A stretch of 64,000 nucleotides of DNA from Ancylobacter sp. IITR112 (lineage in GTDB: Bacteria; Pseudomonadota; Alphaproteobacteria; Rhizobiales; Xanthobacteraceae): NCBI RefSeq assembly GCF_041415945.1, contig NZ_JBGCUS010000001.1, forward strand, positions 4,186,501-4,250,500, written 5' to 3'. A program made the translations under genes and the position numbers. Of the stretch, positions 41,643 through 49,097 are shown in pieces (position 1 is the stretch's first letter; each line of letters opens with the position of its first letter). The notes below the pieces were generated by a model. That model was not told the DNA's origin. It made no database searches and saw only the letters and a program-made list of their open reading frames with translations.

Positions 41643-43550
41643 TTGCTCGATCCGGACCTGACCCGGAACGGCGCCGGTCCGCCGGCGGCCGGGGACACGG
41701 ACGCGGCAGAGACCTCCCGCCCCGGCGGGCGGGCGGGGCTGCTCGGCGCCTTGCGCCGGGCGCGCAACTTCGTGGCGTTCAAGAGCTTTTCCAGCCTCAC
41801 CCGCCGGATCGTGCTGCTCAACCTCGCCGGCATGTGCGTGCTGGTGTCGGGCATTCTCTACCTCTCCGAATTCCGCGCCGGGCTGATCGACGCGCGGGTG
41901 CAGAGCCTGCTGGTGCAGGGGGAGATCATCGCCAGCGCCATCGCCGCCTCGGCGCAGGTGGAAACCAACGCCATCACCATTGATCCCGACCGGCTGCTGG
42001 AGCTGAAGGCGGGCGAGAGCTACGGCCCGGGCGAGGAGGGCTTCGCGCCGCTCGAATTTCCGATCAACCCGGAGCGCGTCGCCCCGGTGCTGAAGCGGCT
42101 GGTCGAGCCGACAGGCACGCGCGCGCGCATCTATGACCGCGACGGCGCGCTGCTGCTGGATTCCCGCTCGCTCTATGCGCGCGGCGAAATCCTGCGCTTC
42201 GACATGCCCGCCCCGACCACGCCCAAGCCGAACTGGATGGAGCGCGGCTGGAACAGCATGAAGTTCTGGTTCGAGCGCGGCGACCTGCCGCTCTACCGGG
42301 AACTCGGCCCGAATAACGGCAAGGGCTACCCGGCGGTGATCGAAGCGCTGCAGGGCCGCAAGGCGAGCGCGGTGCAGGTGAATGAGCGCGGGCAGGTGAT
42401 CGTCTCCGTCGCCGTGCCTGTGCAGCGCTTCCGCGCCATTCTCGGCGCGCTGCTGCTCTCCACCCAGGGCGGCGAGATCGACGAGGCGGTGGCGGCGGAG
42501 CGCCTCGTCATCGTGCGGGTGTTCCTTGTCGCCATGGCGGTCATGATCGTGCTCTCGCTGCTGCTCGCGAGCACCATTGCCGGCCCGGTGCGCAAGCTCG
42601 CCGACGCGGCCGAGCGGGTGCGCCGGAGGACCCGCTCGCGGGTGGAGATTCCCGATTTCACCAGCCGTTCCGATGAGATCGGCCACCTCTCCGGCGCGCT
42701 GCGCGACATGACGGATGCGCTCTATTCGCGCATCGAGGCGATCGAGAGCTTCGCTGCCGATGTCTCGCATGAACTGAAGAACCCGCTCACCTCGCTGCGT
42801 TCCGCCGTCGAGACGCTGCCGCTGGCGAAGTCGGATGCCTCGCGCGGGCGGCTGCTGGAGGTGATCCAGCACGATGTGCGGCGACTCGACCGGCTGATCA
42901 CCGACATTTCCGACGCCTCCCGCCTCGATGCCGAGCTGCAGCGGCAGGAATCCGAGCCGGTCGATCTGGTGCGCCTGCTCAACACCGTCACCGGCGTGCA
43001 CAATGACGTGGTGCGCGGCGACGGGGTGCGGGTGACGCTGAATTTCGAACCGCCGCCCGGGGCCGGCGCCGGCTATGTCATTTCGGGGCACGATTCGCGG
43101 CTCGGGCAGGTGATCAACAACCTGATCGACAATGCCCGTTCCTTCTCCGCCAAGGGCGGGGAGGTGCGCGTCACCTGCCGGCGCAACCGCGACACGGTGG
43201 ACATCTTCGTCGATGATGACGGGCCGGGCATTCCGCCGCATGCGCTGGGCCGCATCTTCGAGCGCTTCTATACCGACCGGCCGGAGGAACAGGGATTCGG
43301 CCAGAATTCTGGCCTCGGCCTGTCGATCTCGCGCCAGATCGTCGAGGCTCATGGTGGACGAATCTGGGCGGAGAACCGCCCGGCGGAGGCACGCCCGCCC
43401 GAGCCGCCGGCGAAGAAGCCGCGGGCCTCGCGCGCCAAAGCGAAGGTGGCGGCTCCCGAGGGCGCGGAGGTGGAAAGAGGCGAGGCCACGACGCCCCCGG
43501 CGAAGCCCTTTGCCGGCGCCCGCTTCATCGTCCGCCTGCCGGCGAGCTGA
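41643..43550 (+). CDS. chvG: Sensor histidine kinase ChvG
   Basis: A 635-residue membrane kinase. Two transmembrane helices (about residues 53-73 and 293-315) flank a ~220-residue periplasmic sensor domain. The ChvG hallmark LYLSEFRAGLIDARVQSLLVQGEIIA follows TM1. Cytoplasmic HAMP, HisKA (ADVSHELKNPLTSLRSA, His about 378) and HATPase_c (VINNLIDNARSF; VDDDGPGIP; GLGLSIS) domains follow. A low-complexity Pro/Ala/Lys insert (about 580-620) separates the last ATPase motif from the C-terminus. The start is TTG, 7 bp after chvI with AAGGAG upstream. In relatives the periplasmic protein ExoR holds ChvG inactive at neutral pH; exoR is not in this window. Confidence 0.94.
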   Translation: MLDPDLTRNGAGPPAAGDTDAAETSRPGGRAGLLGALRRARNFVAFKSFSSLTRRIVLLNLAGMCVLVSGILYLSEFRAGLIDARVQSLLVQGEIIASAIAASAQVETNAITIDPDRLLELKAGESYGPGEEGFAPLEFPINPERVAPVLKRLVEPTGTRARIYDRDGALLLDSRSLYARGEILRFDMPAPTTPKPNWMERGWNSMKFWFERGDLPLYRELGPNNGKGYPAVIEALQGRKASAVQVNERGQVIVSVAVPVQRFRAILGALLLSTQGGEIDEAVAAERLVIVRVFLVAMAVMIVLSLLLASTIAGPVRKLADAAERVRRRTRSRVEIPDFTSRSDEIGHLSGALRDMTDALYSRIEAIESFAADVSHELKNPLTSLRSAVETLPLAKSDASRGRLLEVIQHDVRRLDRLITDISDASRLDAELQRQESEPVDLVRLLNTVTGVHNDVVRGDGVRVTLNFEPPPGAGAGYVISGHDSRLGQVINNLIDNARSFSAKGGEVRVTCRRNRDTVDIFVDDDGPGIPPHALGRIFERFYTDRPEEQGFGQNSGLGLSISRQIVEAHGGRIWAENRPAEARPPEPPAKKPRASRAKAKVAAPEGAEVERGEATTPPAKPFAGARFIVRLPAS

Positions 43551-43561
43551 GAGACGGCGCG

Positions 43562-44035
43562 ATGACGCAGGCGCACGAAGCCGCCGAGGTTTCCCCCACT
43601 GTGCACGCTTCCTGCGTCCGTGTCGGTGAGCGGGGGGTGCTGATCCGGGGAGGCTCGGGTGCGGGCAAGTCTCGCCTCGCCTTCGCGCTAATTCTCGCCG
43701 GGCGCGGCGGGCTGGCCCCGGGGGCGGAACTGGTGGCCGACGACCGGGTGCGGCTGCAGCGGCGCGGCGCGGCGTTGTTCGCTGCCGCGCCGCACAACCT
43801 CGCCGGGCTGATCGAGGTGCGCGGCGTCGGTCTGCGGCGGCTGCCTTTCGCCGTCGAGGCGCGGGTCGATCTCGTCGTCGATCTTGGTGCCGGGGATTCC
43901 GCCCGCCTGCCGCTGCCGTCGGCGCGGCGGGTGATGATCGAGGGGCTGGAAATCGAGCGATTGCCGTTATTGGCCGGGTGCGACGGGGTGCAGCAGGTCC
44001 TGGCGCTGCTGCTCACCGCGCCGGGGCCGGACTAG
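43562..44035 (+). CDS. hprK: HPr kinase/phosphorylase (short alphaproteobacterial form)
   Basis: A 157-residue protein corresponding to only the C-terminal catalytic domain of HprK, as is usual in alphaproteobacteria. The Walker A motif GGSGAGKSR is at about residues 31-39. The HprK signature region around IEVRGVGLRRLPF (about 83-95) is present, with the signature diverged. It phosphorylates HPr on its regulatory serine; the HPr gene is two positions downstream. It lies 11 bp after chvG, which suggests co-transcription and links envelope sensing to the nitrogen-related PTS. The catalytic Asp in VADDRVRL (about residue 60) is in place. Confidence 0.9.
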   Translation: MTQAHEAAEVSPTVHASCVRVGERGVLIRGGSGAGKSRLAFALILAGRGGLAPGAELVADDRVRLQRRGAALFAAAPHNLAGLIEVRGVGLRRLPFAVEARVDLVVDLGAGDSARLPLPSARRVMIEGLEIERLPLLAGCDGVQQVLALLLTAPGPD

Positions 44036-44217
44036 GCGTTCGCACCGGCCGCGAGGGGTGTCGAGGCACCAGCGCGGATTTTCCCAAGCGGTACTTGCCA
44101 TTCGGGTGCAGCGCAACGATGATGTGCGCCCCGCAAAGGGGGCGGCGGGCGATCCTCGGACCATGCCTCCGGCACAAAGCATTGCAGTCGCGCCGGACCG
44201 GCGTGCGGCGGAGCAAG

Positions 44218-44619
44218 ATGATAGGTCTCGTACTCGTAACGCACGGACGCCTTGCCAGCGAATTCCGCGCCGCGCTCGAACATGTAATGGGCAAGCAGTC
44301 GCAGATCGAGGCGATCACCATCGAGCCCGACGATGACATTGAGCGCCGGCGTCAGGACATTGTCGACGCGGTGGCCACGGTGAACACCGGCGGTGGCGTG
44401 GTGATCCTCACCGACATGTTCGGCGGCACGCCCTCCAATCTCGCCATCTCTGTGATGACATCGCCCGATATCGAGGTGGTCGCCGGCATCAACCTGCCGA
44501 TGCTGGTCAAGCTCGCCACCGTACGCGGCGAAGTACCTATGGAAGAGGCGGTGGCGCAGGCCCAGGAGGCCGGCCGAAAATATATCAACATCGCCAGCCG
44601 GGTCCTGGCCGGGAAATGA
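44218..44619 (+). CDS. PTS EIIA, mannose family (regulatory)
   Basis: A 133-residue EIIA(Man)-type domain. The phosphorylated His is in LVLVTHGRLA (about residue 9), and the conserved ILTDMFGGTPSNLA is at about 64-77. No EIIB, EIIC or EIID partner is present, as in other alphaproteobacteria. It therefore acts as a regulatory phosphoprotein in the EI(Ntr)-HPr-EIIA chain rather than in sugar uptake. It starts after a 182-bp gap from hprK that holds no other gene, and overlaps the HPr gene by 4 bp. The open frame extends upstream without homology; the ATG at 44218 fits the family start. Confidence 0.92.
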   Translation: MIGLVLVTHGRLASEFRAALEHVMGKQSQIEAITIEPDDDIERRRQDIVDAVATVNTGGGVVILTDMFGGTPSNLAISVMTSPDIEVVAGINLPMLVKLATVRGEVPMEEAVAQAQEAGRKYINIASRVLAGK

Positions 44620-44903
44620 GCGTGGCTATGGAAGCGCTGCGGCGCGAACTCGCCATCGTCAACAAGCGCGGCCTGCATGCGCGGGCGTCGGCCAAATTCG
44701 TGCAGACGGTCGAGCGCTTCGACGCCGAGGTGAGCGTCACCCGCGCCGGCGAGACGGTCGGCGGCGCCTCCATCATGGGACTGATGATGCTGGCCGCCGC
44801 GCCGGGCACGACGATCCTGGTCGAGGCGACCGGGCCAGAGGCCAAAGCGGCGATCGACGCGCTGGAGGCGCTGGTCGCCGACCGCTTCGGCGAAGGCGAG
44901 TAG
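44616..44903 (+). CDS. Phosphocarrier protein HPr/NPr
   Basis: A 95-residue HPr. The active-site His is in NKRGLHARASAKF (about residue 21), and the HprK-target serine region reads GGASIMGLMMLA (about 48-59). It accepts phosphate from EI(Ntr), which is encoded elsewhere, passes it to EIIA proteins, and can be phosphorylated on Ser by the nearby HprK. It is translationally coupled to the EIIA gene (ATGA overlap). An internal ATG (MEALRREL) four codons in is an alternative start. The following 228 bp lead to ahcY and contain its operator. Confidence 0.94.
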   Translation: MSVAMEALRRELAIVNKRGLHARASAKFVQTVERFDAEVSVTRAGETVGGASIMGLMMLAAAPGTTILVEATGPEAKAAIDALEALVADRFGEGE

Positions 44904-45038
44904 GCGCGGTCCGCCCGGCGGCATCCGGTGCCGCAGCTCGCCCCGCCACCCATCCGAATGGCTCCGGACTGGAAGCGTCTGGCATGGCGCGGCCATCGTC
45001 GTGCCGGTAGAACCGGAACGACCCCTAGGTACAGCATA

Positions 45039-45062
45039 CGACATAAAGACATCTTTATGTCG
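45039..45062. promoter_or_regulatory. Perfect 11+11-bp palindrome before ahcY, SahR-type operator
   Basis: CGACATAAAGA (45039-45049) and TCTTTATGTCG (45052-45062) are exact complements around a 2-bp centre, 70 bp before the ahcY start. The arrangement resembles the site I recall for SahR, the SAH-sensing ArsR-family repressor of methionine-cycle genes in Proteobacteria, and ahcY is a core SahR target. No other feature was seen in 44904-45131. Confidence 0.7.
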
Positions 45063-45131
45063 TTATTGCTGTGTCAGGCTCTAGCTGCTAAACCGCTTGC
45101 CGAACCCGCCACACCCGTCAGGATGACTTTC

Positions 45132-46553
45132 ATGGCCATTGCCACCGACTACATCGTTAGGGACATCGGCCTCGCCGATTTCGGCCGCAAGGAAATCGAC
45201 CTCGCCGAAACCGAAATGCCGGGGCTGATGGCCATCCGCGCGGAATACGGCCCCTCGCAGCCGCTGAAGGGCGCGCGCATCGCCGGCTCGCTGCACATGA
45301 CCATCCAGACCGCGGTGCTGATCGAGACGCTGAAGGCGCTCGGCGCCGATGTGCGCTGGGTGTCGTGCAACATCTTCTCCACCCAGGACCACGCCGCTGC
45401 CGCCATCGCCGCCGGCGGCACGCCGGTCTTCGCCTTCAAGGGCGAGACCCTGACCGAGTACTGGGACTTCACCGCCAAGCTGTTCGACTGGCACGGCGCC
45501 AAGCCGGGCGAGACCCTGGTGCCGAACCTCATCCTCGATGATGGCGGCGACGCCACCATGCTGGTGCATTACGGCCTGCGCGCCGAGCAGGGCGACACCG
45601 GCTTCCTCGACCAGCCGGGTTCGGAAGAGGAAGAGATCTTCTTCGCCCTGATCAGGAAGCTGCTGGCGGAGAAGCCGAAGGGCTGGTTCGCGCAGGTCGC
45701 GGCCTCGATCAAGGGCGTGTCAGAAGAAACCACCACGGGCGTTCACCGGCTCTACAAGCTCGCCGAGCAGGGCAAGCTGCTGTTCCCGGCGATCAACGTC
45801 AATGACAGCGTCACCAAGTCGAAATTCGACAACCTCTATGGCTGCCGCGAATCGCTGGTCGATGCCATCCGCCGCGGCACCGACGTGATGCTGGCCGGCA
45901 AGGTCGCCTTCGTCGCCGGCTTCGGCGATGTCGGCAAGGGCTCGGCCGCCTCGCTGCGCCAGGCCGGCGCGCGCGTCATCGTCTCGGAAGTCGATCCGAT
46001 CTGCGCGCTGCAGGCCTCGATGGAAGGCTATGAGGTGGCGACCATCGAGGACGCCTTCTCCCGCGCTGACATCTATGTCACCTGCACCGGCAACCGCGAC
46101 ATCATCACCGTCGACCATATGCGGCAGATGAAGGACCGGGCCATCGTCTGCAATATCGGCCATTTCGACAACGAGATTCAGGTCGCCGGCCTGAAGAACT
46201 TCAAGTGGACCAACATCAAGCCGCAGGTGGACGAGATCGAGTTCCCGAGCGGCAACCGCATCATCCTGCTCTCGGAAGGCCGGCTGGTGAATCTCGGTAA
46301 CGCGATGGGTCATCCCTCCTTCGTGATGTCCTCCTCCTTCTCCAACCAGACGCTGGCGCAGATCGAACTCTGGGCGAATGTCGGCAAGTACGACAACAAG
46401 GTCTACACCTTGCCGAAGGTGCTCGACGAGAAGGTGGCGGCGCTGCACCTTGAAAAGCTCGGCGTGAAGCTGACCAAGCTGCGCCCCGAACAGGCCGACT
46501 ATATCGGCGTGCCGGTGGAAGGCCCCTTCAAGCCCGACCATTACCGCTACTGA
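45132..46553 (+). CDS. ahcY: S-adenosylhomocysteine hydrolase
   Basis: A 473-residue AhcY, the usual bacterial length. Motifs: [21 protein letters not shown] at the N-terminus, [14 protein letters not shown] (about residues 79-92), [16 protein letters not shown] (about 220-235), the NAD-binding [13 protein letters not shown] (about 261-273) and the conserved C-terminal PFKPDHYRY. It reversibly splits S-adenosylhomocysteine into adenosine and homocysteine, keeping methyltransferases active. I start at the second ATG of two nine bases apart, since the protein then begins [13 protein letters not shown] like homologues and an AGGA lies upstream. It follows HPr, as in other rhizobia, but has its own promoter with a perfect palindrome. 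Confidence 0.97.
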   Translation: MAIATDYIVRDIGLADFGRKEIDLAETEMPGLMAIRAEYGPSQPLKGARIAGSLHMTIQTAVLIETLKALGADVRWVSCNIFSTQDHAAAAIAAGGTPVFAFKGETLTEYWDFTAKLFDWHGAKPGETLVPNLILDDGGDATMLVHYGLRAEQGDTGFLDQPGSEEEEIFFALIRKLLAEKPKGWFAQVAASIKGVSEETTTGVHRLYKLAEQGKLLFPAINVNDSVTKSKFDNLYGCRESLVDAIRRGTDVMLAGKVAFVAGFGDVGKGSAASLRQAGARVIVSEVDPICALQASMEGYEVATIEDAFSRADIYVTCTGNRDIITVDHMRQMKDRAIVCNIGHFDNEIQVAGLKNFKWTNIKPQVDEIEFPSGNRIILLSEGRLVNLGNAMGHPSFVMSSSFSNQTLAQIELWANVGKYDNKVYTLPKVLDEKVAALHLEKLGVKLTKLRPEQADYIGVPVEGPFKPDHYRY

Positions 46554-46565
46554 TCACCTGCCTCC

Positions 46566-46658
46566 GTCATCCCGGACGGCCGCAAGGCCGATCCGGGATG
46601 ACGTGCCATTCATGCTGCATGCGATCCCGGCTCTGCGCTGCGCTCGGCCGGGATGACG
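46566..46658. repeat. REP-like palindromic repeat pair after ahcY
   Basis: GTCATCCCGGA to TCCGGGATGAC (46566-46602) forms a 16-bp stem with one bulge and a GCAA tetraloop. A second, related hairpin based on ATCCCGGC/GCCGGGAT follows (46624-46654). Both resemble GATCCCGG-type dispersed palindromes common in alphaproteobacterial intergenic DNA. They probably also terminate ahcY transcription. Confidence 0.7.
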
Positions 46659-46685
46659 GCGTGGGTCCGCGGCATTGGTCTCGCT

Positions 46686-47171
46686 TCACAGCTCCTTTTG
46701 CACGAAGACGAGATCGAGCCGCCGGCCGAACTTGGTGCCGATGCCCGGCATGCGGCCGGTCTCGACAAAGCCGAGCCGGGCATGCAGGGCGAGCGAGGCG
46801 TCATTGCCGCCGGTGATGCCGCCGATCATCACCTTCTTGCCGAGCGCCCGCGCCGGGGCGAACAGCGCTTCCACCAGTGCCCGCCCGAGCCCGCGCCCGC
46901 GCGCGCTCTCCGCCACATAGACCGAATGCTCGACGCTGATGCGGAAACCCTCAAAGGGGCGGAAATCGCCGAAGCTGGCATAGCCGAGCACCTCGCCGCC
47001 TTCCGCCGCGACAATGACGGGATAGCCGCGGCCCTGCCGGTCGTGCAGCCAGGCGCGGCGCGCGGCGAGATCGGTCGGGGTGTCGTTCCAGATCGCGGTC
47101 GAGTTCAGCACCGCGTGATTATAGATGGCGAGAATGCCGGCGAGATCACCGTCCACCGCGTCGCGTAGCAT
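46686..47171 (-). CDS. GNAT acetyltransferase, phosphinothricin acetyltransferase-like
   Basis: A 161-residue GNAT-fold N-acetyltransferase of the Pat/Bar/YncA group. It shows AIYNHAVLNSTAIWNDTPTDL (about residues 15-35), EVLGYASFGDFRPFEGFR, the acetyl-CoA-binding VAESARGRGLGRAL (about 87-100) and LGFVETGRMPGIGTKFGRRLDLVF near the end. Members acetylate phosphinothricin, methionine sulfoximine or methionine sulfone, giving resistance or detoxification. The native substrate is uncertain. I use the ATG giving MLRDAVDGDL. It is divergent from a small membrane-protein gene and convergent with ahcY. Confidence 0.85.
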   Translation of the reverse strand: MLRDAVDGDLAGILAIYNHAVLNSTAIWNDTPTDLAARRAWLHDRQGRGYPVIVAAEGGEVLGYASFGDFRPFEGFRISVEHSVYVAESARGRGLGRALVEALFAPARALGKKVMIGGITGGNDASLALHARLGFVETGRMPGIGTKFGRRLDLVFVQKEL

Positions 47172-47331
47172 TCTGATTCCCCCTGTCCTCGCGCCGGCCT
47201 TAATCCTGTGATTGGTAAGCCATGGCGGCGCGATGTCATCGAAATTGCACAGGCGGCGCTGGACTGCCGCGTGACGGCTCCCCATATCGCCACAGCGCGG
47301 AAGGACTGCGCCAGGAGGAAAGACCTACAGG

Positions 47332-47643
47332 ATGAGCTCGACCGATCCGTTCGATCGCATGCGTTTCACCGTGCGCAAGGTGAGCTGGTGGCAGGTGGCG
47401 ATCGTCATTGCCGTCGCGCTGGCGCTCGGCACGGCGCTGGCCCTCGTCGCGGCCAGCGTGTTCCTCGTGGTCTTCCCCATCATCGTGATCGCGGGCCTCG
47501 CCTATCGCCTGTTCGGCGGGCGGCGTCGCACCGGCGCCACGGGCGGCCCCGAGATCATCGAGGCCGAGTACCGGGTGCTGTCGCCCGAGGAAGCGGCTCG
47601 CGCCGACCGCGACCGCTGGGATTCCGACCGCCGGGTGCGCTAG
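47332..47643 (+). CDS. Small membrane protein of unknown function
   Basis: A 103-residue protein with no family I recognise. Residues ~20-60 form one long or two short hydrophobic segments (WWQVAIVIAVALALGTALAL, then VFLVVFPIIVIAGLAYRLF), followed by a basic patch GGRRR. An acidic cytosolic tail ends IIEAEYRVLSPEEAARADRD. The tail pattern (DxxIIEAEYRVL) is common to small conserved alphaproteobacterial membrane proteins. An AGGAGG site lies upstream. It is convergent with fpr and divergent from the GNAT gene; no operon partner hints at function. Confidence 0.75.
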   Translation: MSSTDPFDRMRFTVRKVSWWQVAIVIAVALALGTALALVAASVFLVVFPIIVIAGLAYRLFGGRRRTGATGGPEIIEAEYRVLSPEEAARADRDRWDSDRRVR

Positions 47644-47681
47644 CCGCGCAACCCGAGGCGTGGCGCCCCATGGCCGTGGCG

Positions 47682-48455
47682 TCACTTCTCCACGAAGGCC
47701 TTTTCGATCACGAAATCGCCCGGCTCGGTGGTCGAACCTTCCTCGAAGCCCCTCTCCTTCAGGATGACGCGCATATCGTCGAGCAATTGCGGGCTGCCGC
47801 ACAGCATGACGCGGTCGTCTTCCTTGTCGAGGGGGGGCAGGCCGAGATCGGTGAACAGCTTGCCTGACGTGATGAGATCGGTGATGCGGCCCTGGTTGCG
47901 ATAGGGCTCGCGCGTCACCGTGGGGTAATAGATGAGCTTCTCGCGCACCATGTCGCCGAAGAACTCGTTGTCCGGCAGTTCCTTCTCGATGAAGTCCTGA
48001 TAGGCGAGTTCGCCGACCGTGCGCACGCCGTGCACCAGGATCACCTTTTCATAGGCCTCATAGGTCTCCGGGTCCTTGATCAGGCTCATGAACGGGGCGA
48101 GGCCGGTGCCGGTGGACAGAAGATACAGCCGGCGGCCGGGGACGAGATAATCCACCAGCAGCGTGCCCGTCGGCTTGCGTCCGACGATCACCTCGTCTCC
48201 CACTTTCAGATGCTGCAGCCGCGAGGTGAGCGGGCCGTTGGCCACCTTGATCGAGAAGAACTCCAGCGTCTCCTCATAATTGGCGCTGGCAATGGAATAG
48301 GCCCGCAGCAGCGGCTTGCCGTCGACCTGAAGCCCGATCATCACGAACTGGCCATTCTTGAACCGCAGCGCCGGGTCGCGCGTGGTGGTGAAGGTGAAGA
48401 GGTTGTCGGTCCAGTGGTGGACCGACAGCACGCGCTCTGTGTGGAGATTGCTCAT
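47682..48455 (-). CDS. fpr: Ferredoxin--NADP+ reductase
   Basis: A 257-residue bacterial-type (subclass I) FPR. FAD-binding RAYSIASANYEE (about residues 51-62), the pyrophosphate region and the NADP-binding STGTGLAPFMSLIKDPETYE (about 114-133) are present, ending with a short C-terminal ITEKAFVEK-like extension (VIEKAFVEK). It moves electrons between NADPH and ferredoxin or flavodoxin and often serves oxidative-stress defence. It has its own promoter in the 186-bp gap to the divergent VOC gene, which contains a CTTCCA/TGGAAG inverted repeat (48478-48495) of unknown meaning. Confidence 0.94.
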   Translation of the reverse strand: MSNLHTERVLSVHHWTDNLFTFTTTRDPALRFKNGQFVMIGLQVDGKPLLRAYSIASANYEETLEFFSIKVANGPLTSRLQHLKVGDEVIVGRKPTGTLLVDYLVPGRRLYLLSTGTGLAPFMSLIKDPETYEAYEKVILVHGVRTVGELAYQDFIEKELPDNEFFGDMVREKLIYYPTVTREPYRNQGRITDLITSGKLFTDLGLPPLDKEDDRVMLCGSPQLLDDMRVILKERGFEEGSTTEPGDFVIEKAFVEK

Positions 48456-48641
48456 TTACAATCCGTAAAAGTGAAAACTTCCAACAAACTGGAAGCTGAT
48501 GTAATTCTTGGACCCCGTTTACTGCGCATTCGCGCCGGTGTCGACCCTCTCTCGCGCCGGCGGGGCTTGCGCATCGTCCACCGGCCGGGAAACCATGCGC
48601 CGCCGGCGCGGCCGGACCATGAGCAGGATCAAGGAGACCCC

Positions 48642-49067
48642 ATGTTCAGCCACATCATTCTCGGCGCCCGCGATCTCGACCGGCTGACCGGCTTTTACGA
48701 CGCGGTGTTGGCGCCGCTGGGGCTGGTGCGCGTCGACGAGCCCTCCGATGGCGGGCCGGCCGGCGCGATGTGGGTGATGCCGGGGAGCCGCTGGCCGCAA
48801 TTCTTCGTGCAACTGCCGTTTAACGGCCTGCCGGCGAGCTGGGGCAATGGCACGCAGGTGAGCTTCGCCGCGCCTTCGCCGGCGGCGGTCGACGCGGCCT
48901 GGCGGGCGCTGGTGGAGAATGGCGGCTTCGACGAGGGCGCTCCGGGCCTGCGGCCGAACTACGCGCCCGATTATTACGGCGCCTATGGCCGCGACCCCGA
49001 GGGCAACAAGCTGTGCTTCGTGCATCTGGCCGAGCTGGAAGAGCTGACCGTTCGCGGCGGCGCCTGA
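48642..49067 (+). CDS. VOC-family (glyoxalase/bleomycin-resistance-like) protein
   Basis: A 141-residue vicinal-oxygen-chelate fold protein. It starts MFSHIILGARDLDRLTGFYDAVLAPLG and ends with GRDPEGNKLCFVH, the paired beta-alpha-beta modules of the family. Such proteins are metal-dependent lyases, dioxygenases or resistance proteins; a distinct role cannot be read here. The start ATG has AAGGAG 7 nt upstream. It is divergent from fpr and convergent with the PAS-GGDEF gene. The longer in-frame upstream region overlaps fpr antisense and is not coding. Confidence 0.85.
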   Translation: MFSHIILGARDLDRLTGFYDAVLAPLGLVRVDEPSDGGPAGAMWVMPGSRWPQFFVQLPFNGLPASWGNGTQVSFAAPSPAAVDAAWRALVENGGFDEGAPGLRPNYAPDYYGAYGRDPEGNKLCFVHLAELEELTVRGGA

Positions 49068-49097
49068 AGCGGTGCGGCTGCCGGGCGGGCGGGGAGG

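Noticed and set aside
44036..44217. Possible extra gene between hprK and the EIIA gene
   Set aside because: The EIIA frame extends into this gap but shows no homology, and no start with a ribosome-binding site precedes 44218.
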